Assembly (NCBI GenBank): GCA_025355305.1 | Contig: JANXZW010000010.1 | Span: 1-43,318 of the forward strand | Origin: Actinomycetes bacterium | GTDB lineage: Bacteria; Actinomycetota; Actinomycetes; Nanopelagicales; Nanopelagicaceae | DNA: 43,318 bases | Direction: 5' to 3' | In this document: piece by piece, positions 30,901 to 38,711 of the stretch | How positions within the stretch are numbered: position 1 is the stretch's first letter | Layout: each line of letters starts with the position of its first letter | Translations under genes and position numbers: made by a program | The notes under the pieces: model-generated | What the model was told of the DNA's origin: nothing | What the model saw: the letters and a program-made list of their open reading frames with translations, nothing else | The model's database searches: none

Positions 30901-32020
30901 CACACTGCGCCACACGTATCTACCCGGGGTGAAGACCCAATCTATGTCGCAGGCAAATGAACCTGAAATTCAGGAAGTAATTAAGATCGTAAAGAAGCAC
31001 ATTCGTGAATCTCCGGAACAAAGTCTTGGAGTTATAGCTTTCGGAAGTACTCACGCTGTGCGATTACAAGACGCCTTCAACATATTAGAAAAGCAAGACA
31101 TTGCCTTTTACTCCTGGAAATCAGGCTGGAATGCGAAAAGAGAGAAATTCTTTGTCAAAAATATTGAACGAGTTCAGGGTGATGAGCGTGACGCAATAAT
31201 AATCACTCCAGGATATGCACCTAATCTTGAGGGAAATGTGTTGCTGCACTTCGGTAGTTTGGCTTCTCCGGGAGGCGAACGCCGACTAAATGTTGCAGCA
31301 AGTCGTGCGAAGAATTCACTTCACCTCGTTACTTCTCTAAAGAGTACTGAAATCGACACTAATAGGAGCAAATCAAGAGGGATCGCACTATTGAAATCAT
31401 TTCTCAATTTCATGGAAAATTCTGGTCGTCTTGAAGAATTACCAGAAGGATTTGCAGTTCCTCAGTCACCATTTGAAGAGGAAGTTTACGCAGCCCTCAC
31501 AAAAGTTGGACTAGAAGTTGATTGTCAAGTGGGCGACTCAAGATACAAAATTGATTTTGGAATTAGACATCCAAAGACTAATAAATATTTGCTAGCTATC
31601 GAAGCCGATGGCTGGACTTACCACTCAACTCCCTATGCGAGGGAACGCGATTGGCTGAGGCAGGAAGTTCTCGAGAGAAAGGGCTGGACATTTGTACGAA
31701 TCTGGTCAACTGATTGGTGGCAAAATTCCGCCCTCCAAGTAAATCGTGTTGTGGCTGCCTATGAACTTGCTATAAAAAGTACCGACCATAGCCTAAGTTC
31801 CGTTGAAGTTGGAGCTCCAGATGTCGTTCCCGCCATCGGTGAGTACGACGGAAATGTCGAATATGAAGTTCTCCGTGGACTTTTAGCCCAATTCCCTCGG
31901 TTGGGGAATGATGAATTAATGGCAAAGTGGATGAGTATGCTGAATTTGAAGCGACGAACTTCAAATTTATTCGTCCGTTTTGATGATTATCTTAGGATGG
32001 CGAAGAAGGACCTAAGATAA
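27917..32020 (+). CDS. DUF4011-like/SF1 helicase/Vsr-like nuclease, Hhe-type antiviral candidate
   Basis: This protein has 1,367 residues. The first ~40 resemble a DUF4011 start (W..SL..F.GNNR.IYYR). A superfamily 1 helicase core follows: Walker A GPPGTGKSQ at ~325, VLFVAEKRAAID soon after, Walker B FDIVIFDEASQIKPE at ~872 and GDRHQLPPT near 900, and helicase motifs V/VI around RRLNVAASRAK. A coiled-coil-like insertion fills ~380-800. The C-terminus (~1185-1300) is a Vsr-like/MTES_1575 endonuclease: YKIDFGI, IEADGWTYHS, W.FVRIWSTDWW. This layout matches the single-gene Hhe defence system. TTG is the likely start because GAGGG lies seven bases before it. The gene is more AT-rich than its neighbours and isolated by long gaps, which suggests horizontal transfer. 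Defence activity is inferred. Confidence 0.85.
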   Translation: MDTLFDKQRILSTAIELWRKSLVSFDGNNRQIYYRYKKVGDVSFEDEYVDQEVLEKLLLESKIRVSALYPELAMKINTKSVEQLAGLAQAFEEDTTEQENEKDLAKLWAFRLRRFEAVYRKTKEDNEERNIDTCFVAEGFAGWQPKQSGTTIPNAPLLMHSIKIESVSKGNSDFSLEKTGTTVLNEALCLYLETEFGIPRKVFELETNDLRLDSPQIEDLISRIKESVPGFKVKSDKLLGNFAFSHYPMVVDLQRIIQKGTNHPVLSALAGIESSISNLLTIGSEETLEELSVKNPMLENLVFPADSSQHAAVSAIMGGKNVVIQGPPGTGKSQTIANVIAESAANKKTVLFVAEKRAAIDAVVERLADKGLQGIILDLHGEPDRKTIAKNLTEVLKTYEITRELPNADIERLLKSKKLLQQRWEWFHQETTLSDYQGNKLQIADLLRQVGLKGSQIDRALIENGLNHLSQLDRISANIRDNIAENIDVLYRCGYFSRKVTGSLVHEFAHRIKSPGDAQNLMMQVSSLRNLVKTREFKQAHHAAKKLISETQNSVTSINETLTKYDNAIQGTSEWHLEHYDEIINFLPAFGSLKEYRRIKNKSVIPSYFARNREIKLVPTYRRNTAETLSKGVLGASLVNFKNSIDAWVKIDGKIDFLKKIDTTAQRSRDVVREALPHMEHLTQLSLSVDLFNTSLDNLESIVDVLNEELEYIRDLPQINEVMLQVKEYGLAGIIELFDEKCISQSAAAAYWDYLWHSAQLEKVLLTTSKSNFNSTALNDALREFRVKDHEQFAATPGRIIREITRGIMDANTPGHQLLRKESFKKSGHLPFRELITKIPNEIKAIKPCFAMSPLAVSKLLPSIEGMFDIVIFDEASQIKPENAITAIYRGKQLVVAGDRHQLPPTSVGIGTTSSTIPSTEDEEIVNPELQTQDMESILDAVASTYPAGDSHIKPLKLHYRSNDERLISWSNFHIYREAGEELASFPSVSTEPSTTLRHTYLPGVKTQSMSQANEPEIQEVIKIVKKHIRESPEQSLGVIAFGSTHAVRLQDAFNILEKQDIAFYSWKSGWNAKREKFFVKNIERVQGDERDAIIITPGYAPNLEGNVLLHFGSLASPGGERRLNVAASRAKNSLHLVTSLKSTEIDTNRSKSRGIALLKSFLNFMENSGRLEELPEGFAVPQSPFEEEVYAALTKVGLEVDCQVGDSRYKIDFGIRHPKTNKYLLAIEADGWTYHSTPYARERDWLRQEVLERKGWTFVRIWSTDWWQNSALQVNRVVAAYELAIKSTDHSLSSVEVGAPDVVPAIGEYDGNVEYEVLRGLLAQFPRLGNDELMAKWMSMLNLKRRTSNLFVRFDDYLRMAKKDLR

Positions 32021-32737
32021 TAGGAATTTCTAGTAGGAAACAAAGTCTAGTGATGTCGACTGACTGTCCGTCAACTTCGATTTATTGATTAAAGGAACGC
32101 CATTGATGCCGGGGGTACTTTAATGATTATCTAAATCTCAGGCGCCTTTTATGCTATCAGTTTAAAGAATCGGCAACCTAACTTCGCTTCCTCATAGGCT
32201 TTGTGGCAACCTGCAAAGAAGCTTCAAGTTTCCACAGATGCTTAATTTTTGCGGATCTACTAGAAATGCCTCTGCTTGAAAATGAATACCTAAATGAATT
32301 TGTGAATAGCTTTCTCTTTTCAGGAATTACTGCATCATAAAATCACACCTTTTTCAAAAGAAATTGAGTGCTTCTCTAATATCAATAAGAAAATGGGCTT
32401 TCTAGATTGGTGACTCGTCTAAATTATCTCGAATTCAATCGACTTCATGACCACGGAATCACTAGTCGCAGTAGATCAATTTAAGGTCACATTTATCTAC
32501 ACCCCATTAAGTTACTTACATGAGGCTAGGTTTTCAATGAGAAATGTTCGAGATTTTGCCAAGAGCTCTCTGACATAAGGAGTCAATCATGCGGAGCGAA
32601 CACAATTCTTTGCCCACAATCTTCTCGTTCATTTCCACGAATTTTTGTAGTTTCAGATCAGGTTTATTTTCTGATTAGACAATCTGAATCCTGAGATAAG
32701 CACAAATTTATATGCCAATTAGATGCTTTAAAGAAAA

Positions 32738-32800
32738 GTTGCTCTATTAACCGGCCCTGTCCTTCGTACTCCCAAATGGGGCACATGACTTCTGGTTCGA
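32738..32800 (-). repeat. Decayed copy of the rnpB 3' end
   Basis: This segment aligns with 34337-34400 of the intact rnpB in the same orientation. The first 17 bases match at 13 positions. CCTGTCCTTCG and AATGGGGCAC are identical, with eight differing bases between them in both copies. The terminal hairpin of rnpB is destroyed in this copy, so it is not functional. Confidence 0.65.
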
Positions 32801-32935
32801 ACACTTTAGGGGAACTTTGTCAACAAGGAGTTGGGCTACAGATCTAAATCAAGAATATGCGGTAATGGTCAAAGTTGCTACAAATACATTAAGTTGCAAT
32901 CAAGTAGTGAAAATAGCTGCCAAAGGAAAGTTTGG

Positions 32936-32941
32936 TAACCT
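32936..32941 (+). promoter_or_regulatory. Leaderless -10 hexamer of the photolyase-like gene
   Basis: TAACCT lies exactly six bases before the GTG at 32948. It supports that GTG as both transcription and translation start. Confidence 0.5.
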
Positions 32942-32947
32942 ACCTCC

Positions 32948-34165
32948 GTGCAATCAAAACCCTTGATTCCCATCGATTTATCCCGTCTAACTCTCGACAT
33001 CGTAGAAGAGCAATTCTCTGGCCTCTACTCGGGTGAACTGGGCTTGAGTTCAATTCGCGGAGGACAGAGCGCGGCGAATGAGGCTCTCAAAGAACTTGAT
33101 ATCACTCGATACGCAGAAGATCGATCTGAAGTTTTACCTCGTGAACGCAGAGGAGCCACTGTTTTATCTCCCTACATTCGACACAACTTGTTGACTCTTG
33201 GCCAGGTCTACCGCGCAGTAAAAGGTGCTCCTTTTAGGGATCGCGAAAAATACCGGGATGAGTTGTATTGGCAGGAGTATGCGCGTCATCTCTATGCTCG
33301 CATCGGTACTCAACTTTTCAACAATCTGCGCTATGACGCTGCCTGGGATGTACCCGGAGATGGCTGGAATCGCGAAATGTCATGTGTCAAAACCGTACAT
33401 CATGAACTCGAAACCGATGGTTGGCTTGTCAATCAAAGTCGCATGTGGATGGCTTCACAATGGACGGTGCGAGATAACAAGGGCTGGATACACGGGCAGG
33501 AACGAATGTTTCAAAATCTTCTTGATGGCTCGCGGGCTGCCAATCTCTTAGGATGGCAATGGTCGGTCGGTTCCGGAACCGGAAAGCCTTATGGCTTCGC
33601 TCGCTGGCAGGTCGAAAAACGTGCTCCGGGGCTCTGCTTTAAATGTTCCCTCAAAAAGAACTGCCCAATCGAGAACTTTCCCGATGAAGTTACCCCGATA
33701 GAGCTCGCCAAAAATCCTCTCTTGGATAACGATCTAAATATTGATGCCACGCGGGGACCGTTAGTGCCTGTAATCAATACCGACCCTCAATACGTTCTTC
33801 TGACAATTGATTCGATGGGCGACGCCGATCCCTCCCTTGCCGCGCACCCAGACCTGCCTGCAGTCTTTATCTTTAATAAGGAAGCGCTGGAAAAATTACA
33901 ACTCAGCTCTCGCCGTATTGCTTTTTATCTCCAAACCCTTCAAGACTTGAGCACACGGCGCACCCTCCTCGCCTACATAGGTGACCCTTATATATTCGCG
34001 CATCAAAATCCGGTGGCTATTACTTACGCGCCAGTTCCTTCCTTTAAAAAATACAGTAACCCTGCCGCGCTCTACCCTTATCCTTGGCTTGTTACTCCGC
34101 ATTCAGGATCAGTAAGAAGCTTTTCCTCGTGGCGCAATAAGTTGGCAAAAACACTTCAAAATTAA
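32948..34165 (+). CDS. Photolyase/cryptochrome-like flavoprotein with swapped domain order
   Basis: This protein has 405 residues. The FAD-binding photolyase domain comes first (about 70-240): LSPYIRHNLLTL, a W.EY.R segment, VNQSRMWMASQW.VRD, and LLDGSRAANLLGWQWSVGSG..KPYGFARW. The alpha/beta domain that normally starts a photolyase appears at the end (about 280-370: YVLLTIDSM, PAVFIFN, SSRRIAFYLQTLQDL, YIGDP), without the FRRDLR motif. Cys146, Cys230, Cys233 and Cys239 are spaced much like the four Fe-S ligands of FeS-BCP/PhrB photolyases. It probably binds FAD, and perhaps a [4Fe-4S] cluster, and acts in DNA repair or light sensing. The swap and cluster are my reading of the motifs. A GTG start is supported by the upstream hexamer. 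Confidence 0.8.
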   Translation: MQSKPLIPIDLSRLTLDIVEEQFSGLYSGELGLSSIRGGQSAANEALKELDITRYAEDRSEVLPRERRGATVLSPYIRHNLLTLGQVYRAVKGAPFRDREKYRDELYWQEYARHLYARIGTQLFNNLRYDAAWDVPGDGWNREMSCVKTVHHELETDGWLVNQSRMWMASQWTVRDNKGWIHGQERMFQNLLDGSRAANLLGWQWSVGSGTGKPYGFARWQVEKRAPGLCFKCSLKKNCPIENFPDEVTPIELAKNPLLDNDLNIDATRGPLVPVINTDPQYVLLTIDSMGDADPSLAAHPDLPAVFIFNKEALEKLQLSSRRIAFYLQTLQDLSTRRTLLAYIGDPYIFAHQNPVAITYAPVPSFKKYSNPAALYPYPWLVTPHSGSVRSFSSWRNKLAKTLQN

Positions 34166-34331
34166 ATCTGAGTTTCACATTGATTGGCACTTGCTCCACA
34201 GGTGTAGAGATTGCTGGAATAGACGCAGACTCCGATAAAGATTTCTTCTAAAACTACTTGTGGCTTTGGAGATGATTAAACCTCGTGCCGAGCTATCGCT
34301 CGAGTCGTACGAGAGTCATTGCGTAAATAGC

Positions 34332-34702
34332 GAAGAGTCGCCCTATAAGCCGGATCCTGTCCTTCGCTTGCGCGAATGGGGCACCATCCATCTAGTCGCG
34401 GGATTGCTCACGCGATCAAGCGACCTACCTGATGACTCGGGCGAGCAACCCTCAATGCCATCTTTTTGGTCTTGCTCCAAGTGGGGTTTGCCGAGCCATT
34501 GATGTCACCATCAATGCGGTGGTCTCTTACACCGCCTTTTCACCCTTACCGCGTGTACGCGCGGCGGTTCTTTTCTGTGGCACTTTCCCGCGGGTTACCC
34601 CGGGTGGGCGTTACCCACCACTTTGCTCTGCGGAGTCCGGACTTTCCTCGGCACCACAGCAACTTGTGCTGTCGCAACGCGGTGTCCCCAGACGACTCTT
34701 CT
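34332..34702 (-). ncRNA. rnpB: RNase P RNA
   Basis: This is the catalytic RNA that trims tRNA 5' ends. The minus strand has the signature GAGGAAAGUCCGGACUCC near the 5' side, the universal CCACAGAAAAG segment, and GGCUUAUAGGGC at the 3' end. The outer helix P1 pairs GAAGAGUCGUC at the 5' end with GGCGACUCUUC at the 3' end, which sets both ends. A TATCCT hexamer six bases upstream fixes +1 near 34702. Length about 371 nt is normal for a bacterial type A RNA. Confidence 0.95.
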
Positions 34703-34708
34703 CTGCAA

Positions 34709-34714
34709 AGGATA
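34709..34714 (-). promoter_or_regulatory. -10 hexamer of rnpB
   Basis: Minus-strand TATCCT lies six bases before the first base of helix P1. It calibrates hexamer-to-start spacing in this genome, because the RNA end is fixed by pairing. Confidence 0.6.
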
Positions 34715-34896
34715 CGCGAGAAGCTGGGCGCGAGGTAGTCGCGATTTCTGCTTCACCTGGCGCTTTGCTAGGGTGTGGCGCGGTCAAGAGTTTCGATTTC
34801 AAGCCCCGGCTCGTCGAACAGCAACCCTCCAACGCGGTGGGGTGCTCCGGGTGAGGACCAGGCCAGAAAGTCTGGCAAGCGCGGGTTTATCCCCCG

Positions 34897-34918
34897 TATT
34901 CTGCAGAGCAAGGCTCTG
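34897..34918 (+). promoter_or_regulatory. Candidate promoter and leader hairpin of the ABC transporter operon
   Basis: TATTCT at 34897-34902 is a possible -10. It is followed by a six-bp hairpin, CAGAGC and GCTCTG with an AAG loop (34904-34918), just before the Shine-Dalgarno AGGAAG of the substrate-binding gene. Confidence 0.35.
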
Positions 34919-34936
34919 TCCGAAAGGAAGTTAATA

Positions 34937-35770
34937 ATGAAGAAGCAACTAAGAATCGCTGTGGCCTCCGCCGCAGTAGTGGCAACCCTCTCCCTTGGGT
35001 TCTCAGTAACCGCTTCAAACGCGGCAAATACTGGCACCCTAAAAACTCTTACAAAGGGAATTCTGACAATAGGTACTGATACCCCTGCGTACACACCTTG
35101 GTTTGATAACAACAACCCAGCAGATGGCAAAGGTTTTGAATCGGCTGTCGCTTATGCGATTGCGAAGCAACTTGGTTATCCAGCTTCAAAGGTGAAGTGG
35201 GTCAAGGCTTCGTTTAATACTGTTATTCAACCTGGTAAAAAGGCATTTGATTTCGATATCAATGAAGTTTCTATCACTCCCGATCGTGCAAAGGCCGTTG
35301 ATTTTTCAACTGGTTACTACGATGTTGCTCAAGCCATAATCACGACCACCAAGTCGAAGATAGCAAAGGCAAAGACCATCGCCGACCTTGCAAATGCCAA
35401 GCTCGGTGCATCAGTTGGTTCAACTTCGTATGCAACCATCACTGATGTCATCAAGCCAAAGGGTAAGCCTGCGGTCTTCGATACTAATGACTTGGCCACT
35501 GCGGCTTTGAAGAATGGCCAGATTGATGGGCTCGTTCTCGATCTTCCCACGGCTTTTTATGTTGCTGGCGCCGAACTAACCAATGGTGTAATCCTCGGAC
35601 AGTTCGCTCCTAAATCTGGCAGCGATCAATTTGGTCTCGTCCTTAACAAGGGCAGCGCTCTCACCAAATCGGTTTCTGCCGCCGTTGATGCGCTTCGGGC
35701 CAACGGAACCCTCAAGGCACTTGCCGCTAAGTGGTTAGCAGTCGCGGGCGGCGCACCACTCCTCAAGTAG
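34937..35770 (+). CDS. Polar amino acid-type ABC transporter substrate-binding protein
   Basis: This 277-residue secreted protein has a Sec signal peptide (MKKQLRIAVASAAVVATLSLGF... ending SNAAN) without a lipobox cysteine. The mature part is a family 3 solute-binding protein: ILTIGTDTPAYTPWF, the GKGFESAVAYAIAKQLGY segment, FDFDINEVSITPDRAKAVDFS, and a hinge with LGASVGSTSY and LKNGQIDGLVLDLPTA. It captures an amino acid or similar small solute outside the cell. ATG 34937 is preceded by AGGAAG with six-base spacing. The permease and ATPase genes follow in order, so the transporter is complete. The substrate is not readable from sequence. Confidence 0.92.
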   Translation: MKKQLRIAVASAAVVATLSLGFSVTASNAANTGTLKTLTKGILTIGTDTPAYTPWFDNNNPADGKGFESAVAYAIAKQLGYPASKVKWVKASFNTVIQPGKKAFDFDINEVSITPDRAKAVDFSTGYYDVAQAIITTTKSKIAKAKTIADLANAKLGASVGSTSYATITDVIKPKGKPAVFDTNDLATAALKNGQIDGLVLDLPTAFYVAGAELTNGVILGQFAPKSGSDQFGLVLNKGSALTKSVSAAVDALRANGTLKALAAKWLAVAGGAPLLK

Positions 35771-35799
35771 TCTTCGTCATTATCGATAACGGAGGCCCG

Positions 35800-36648
35800 A
35801 TGTCCTACCAACCTTCACCGCTGCGCCTGCAGCGGGAAGAGGCTAGGCGCCGGGCCTCTCGTCGTTCCGCTCTCATTGCCGTTATAAGCACAGTAGTCAT
35901 CGGCACCGCGCTGACAATCATCGTTACAGGTGCTCCAGGTTTTAAGGCTGTGCGTCAATCCTTCTTTAGTTGGCACTACGCAAAGAGCGCCTTTCCGCAT
36001 GTGCTCTCCGGACTTTTCATCAACCTGCGAGTCCTTCTTGTTGCTGGAACGTTCGTACTCATCTTTGGACTACTCATCGCATTGGCGCGAACTTCCCGCT
36101 CCCCCGTCCTCTATCCGGTGCGGCTACTTTCCGCTATTTATACCGATATTTTTCGCGGCTTGCCATTGCTCCTCGTGCTGCTCTTAGTTGGCTTTGGCCT
36201 GCCTGGCTTAGGAATATCGTGGATCCCGAGTTCCGTTGTAGTTCTTGGAACCATCTCTCTCATTCTCACTTACTCTGCCTATGTTGGTGAGGTCATCAGA
36301 GCCGGCATTGAAGCCGTAAATCCTGCCCAGCGCATGGCAGGGCGTGCGCTGGGACTTACCCAAACTCAAAGCCAGCGCTATGTAGTGCTGCCCCAAGCTC
36401 TGCGAAAAGTTGTACCTGCCCTGTTAAATGACCTCATCTCACTACAAAAAGATTCAGGCTTGATCTCGGTCCTAGGAGCGATTGATGCTATTCGTGCGGC
36501 TCAGATCGACACCGCGCAATCTTTTAACTTCACGCCGTATCTTGTCGCTGGCGCTCTCTTTGTTGCCCTAACAATTCCACTTACTCGTTTCACCGACTGG
36601 TTAACTCGGCGTCAAGATCGCGCTCGAGTCCAGCAAGGTCAATGGTAA
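35800..36648 (+). CDS. Amino acid ABC transporter permease
   Basis: This 282-residue membrane protein belongs to the HisMQ-type permeases. After a charged N-terminus it has about five to six membrane segments and the EAA loop that contacts the ATPase (VIRAGIEAVNPAQRMAGRALGL..., then PQALRKVVPALLND), with the family signature IYTDIFRGLPLLL and KDSGLISVLG. ATG 35800 follows GGAGG with four-base spacing. It lies between the binding protein and ATPase genes; one permease gene is enough if it acts as a homodimer. Confidence 0.92.
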   Translation: MSYQPSPLRLQREEARRRASRRSALIAVISTVVIGTALTIIVTGAPGFKAVRQSFFSWHYAKSAFPHVLSGLFINLRVLLVAGTFVLIFGLLIALARTSRSPVLYPVRLLSAIYTDIFRGLPLLLVLLLVGFGLPGLGISWIPSSVVVLGTISLILTYSAYVGEVIRAGIEAVNPAQRMAGRALGLTQTQSQRYVVLPQALRKVVPALLNDLISLQKDSGLISVLGAIDAIRAAQIDTAQSFNFTPYLVAGALFVALTIPLTRFTDWLTRRQDRARVQQGQW

Positions 36649-36651
36649 TTT

Positions 36652-37401
36652 ATGAGTAAGACGATGCTCGATATTCTCACTCTGCGTAAAAGTTATGGAT
36701 CCGATCTTGTTCTTCAGGATATATCGGTTTCGTTAAAGGAACATGAAGTTAAAGTCCTCATTGGAGCCAGTGGGTCGGGAAAATCAACTCTGTTGCGTTC
36801 GATCAACTTGCTTGAGGGAATCGATGATGGACAGATCTTGCTAGACGGGCAAGACATTACGGCGGTCGGGGTCGATGCGGATGCGATTCGTTCCCAGATC
36901 GGATCGGTCTTCCAAGCCTTCAATTTATTCCCCCACCTCAACGTCCTCCAGAACATCACGCTGGCACCTCGTAAGGTCCATGGGGTATCTAAAAGCCAAT
37001 CTGAAGATGAAGCGATGCACTTGCTCAAACGTTTTGGCTTGGCTGATAAAGCAAAGCAGTACCCAGATCTCCTTAGTGGCGGGCAACAGCAACGCGTTGC
37101 GATTCTGCGCGCTGTGATAACAAAACCTAAAGTGCTCCTGCTTGACGAAGTTACAAGCGCTCTGGATCCGATTTTGATTGCTGAAGTTCTCACGCTCATC
37201 TCTGAACTAAAGAGCGAAGGTATGACCATGATGATTGCGACTCATGAGATGGGATTTGCCAAGCGCGTAGCTGATCAAGTTCTCTTCTTGCATCAAGGGC
37301 AGATCCTAGAAGCCGGCTCACCCTCAGATATTTTGGAGGAGCCACGCTCTACCGAACTTAAAGCTTTCCTTGGCGCCTTGCGCGACGCTGGACGACTTTA
37401 G
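36652..37401 (+). CDS. Amino acid ABC transporter ATP-binding protein
   Basis: This 249-residue ATPase has Walker A GASGSGKST, the signature LSGGQQQRVAI, Walker B VLLLDEVTSALDP and the switch histidine in IATHEMGFA. It powers the permease encoded three bases upstream. Its stop overlaps the stop of the convergent MFS gene by four bases, leaving no room for a terminator between them. Confidence 0.95.
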   Translation: MSKTMLDILTLRKSYGSDLVLQDISVSLKEHEVKVLIGASGSGKSTLLRSINLLEGIDDGQILLDGQDITAVGVDADAIRSQIGSVFQAFNLFPHLNVLQNITLAPRKVHGVSKSQSEDEAMHLLKRFGLADKAKQYPDLLSGGQQQRVAILRAVITKPKVLLLDEVTSALDPILIAEVLTLISELKSEGMTMMIATHEMGFAKRVADQVLFLHQGQILEAGSPSDILEEPRSTELKAFLGALRDAGRL

Positions 37402-38711
37402 TCCTTCTCGCCTTTGCCGCGAGCCTCATCGATCTTTGCCTGAGTCAAATGTGGAAGTGAATAGAAGCCTACAATCAGACCAAGAATCGCACCAAGGAGC
37501 ATTGGCGTCCGCAGCGCAAAACCTCGCGAGAAGAAATGGAGCGAGAGAGTCACAGTGATTCCCCCAAGAAGAGCACCAATAGGCTGACTTCCAAGGGCGA
37601 AGAAGCGATAGACGCTATTGACTCTTCCAAGGATGTGATCGGGAATAATCTCTTGGCGCATCGACACAGTCACGACATTCCAGAGAATCGCAAAGAACAT
37701 CTCGACCGCTGTAATTAGCCAGACCAACTCCCACACAGGAGAAAACGCCGTCGCGAGCAAGAAAATTGGTGATCCAACAATGACGACTTTGAGAATAAAG
37801 GCACGACCAAATCGCTTGATGATTCGCCCTGAGAGCAATCCGCCAAGCGCTCCCCCAACAGCAGCTCCTGTACTCAAAATACCAAATGTAATAACTGAGG
37901 TATGCAGATCTTCTTGAGCGAAGAGAATGAAGACTGAGAATCCAAGAGCGTTAATGCCATTAATTGAACCCAAAATAAAAGCAAGTGGGCGAAGGAATGG
38001 ATGGCGCCAGAGCCAACTCAACCCCTCTCTGAGTTCAGCTCTAAAATTTGGTTTCACCTCTGAAATTGCTTGTCGCTTGATCATGGCTGTTGCGATCAAT
38101 CCGATAAGCCCCGCGGAGGCAAAGAAGCTTGCGCCATCAAATGCAAGTGGCGCAAAGACCGAGATGCTCAAGAGAAGTGAGGCAAGAGGCGGGCCAACGA
38201 AATTCTGCATAAGGGATTCTGAAGTCCACATGCGGCCATTAGCCGTCTCTAACTGTTCAGTTTCTACGATGAGTGGAATAAAGGTCTGTGAGGCTCCATT
38301 CCCCAGAACTTCTGCGCACCCCAACAGGAAGGTAGCGGTGAGCAACAGAAGGTAGAGACCTGTGTGGGTGTGGATTGCTGTCGCTTGCAAGAGCGTTTTA
38401 ACCACGTGAATGGAACTTCGATTTCCCCAAATAGATAGCGCCACTACCAGAGTGATCACGCCCCGAACCACATCAGTGAAAACAATGACGCTGCGACGAG
38501 GGAATCGATCGATAAATACACCGGCTGGCAAACTAAATACGAGCCATGGCATCGTTGCCATCAGACCAATAATGGAGAGGAGTAATGGGGATCGAGTGAT
38601 CGATGAGGCAATCCATGGGTATGCAACCGCAGATACTCCATTGCCAAGATTAGAAAGAACGCTAGCGCTAAAGAGTTTGTGGTAGGACCTGGGAAGTTTC
38701 TTCTCTGGCAC
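37398..38711 (-). CDS. MFS transporter (DHA3-type exporter-like)
   Basis: This 437-residue protein has about 12 membrane segments. Its loop motifs (GVFIDRFPRRSVIVFTDVVRG near residue 60 and GGLLSGRIIKRFGRAFILK after the middle) are typical of the MFS group containing EntS and macrolide exporters. It probably exports a small molecule, of unknown identity. The start is GTG overlapping the stop of the RNase H/phosphatase gene by one base (TAGTG), so it is in the same operon. It converges with the ABC transporter ATPase gene. Confidence 0.88.
   Translation of the reverse strand: MPEKKLPRSYHKLFSASVLSNLGNGVSAVAYPWIASSITRSPLLLSIIGLMATMPWLVFSLPAGVFIDRFPRRSVIVFTDVVRGVITLVVALSIWGNRSSIHVVKTLLQATAIHTHTGLYLLLLTATFLLGCAEVLGNGASQTFIPLIVETEQLETANGRMWTSESLMQNFVGPPLASLLLSISVFAPLAFDGASFFASAGLIGLIATAMIKRQAISEVKPNFRAELREGLSWLWRHPFLRPLAFILGSINGINALGFSVFILFAQEDLHTSVITFGILSTGAAVGGALGGLLSGRIIKRFGRAFILKVVIVGSPIFLLATAFSPVWELVWLITAVEMFFAILWNVVTVSMRQEIIPDHILGRVNSVYRFFALGSQPIGALLGGITVTLSLHFFSRGFALRTPMLLGAILGLIVGFYSLPHLTQAKIDEARGKGEKD

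Larger units (their letters stand above)
32021..32947. other. Long AT-rich non-coding stretch right of the helicase gene
   Basis: These 927 bases have no open frame of useful length and no tRNA that I can fold. Only two things stand out: the partial rnpB-like sequence at 32738-32800 and the hexamer just before the photolyase-like gene. Confidence 0.5.

Noticed and set aside
32770-32800. GGTTCGAAC resembling a tRNA T-loop
   Set aside because: No flanking five-bp T stem and no acceptor or anticodon arms can be formed.
34166-34310. Short Cys-rich minus-strand frame (VCVYSSNLYTCGASANQC)
   Set aside because: It has no start codon, follows an in-frame stop, and matches no family I know; chance is likely.
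34260-34934. Overlapping open frames on both strands around 34.3-34.9 kb
   Set aside because: They lie over the RNase P RNA gene, whose conserved core and P1 pairing explain the sequence.
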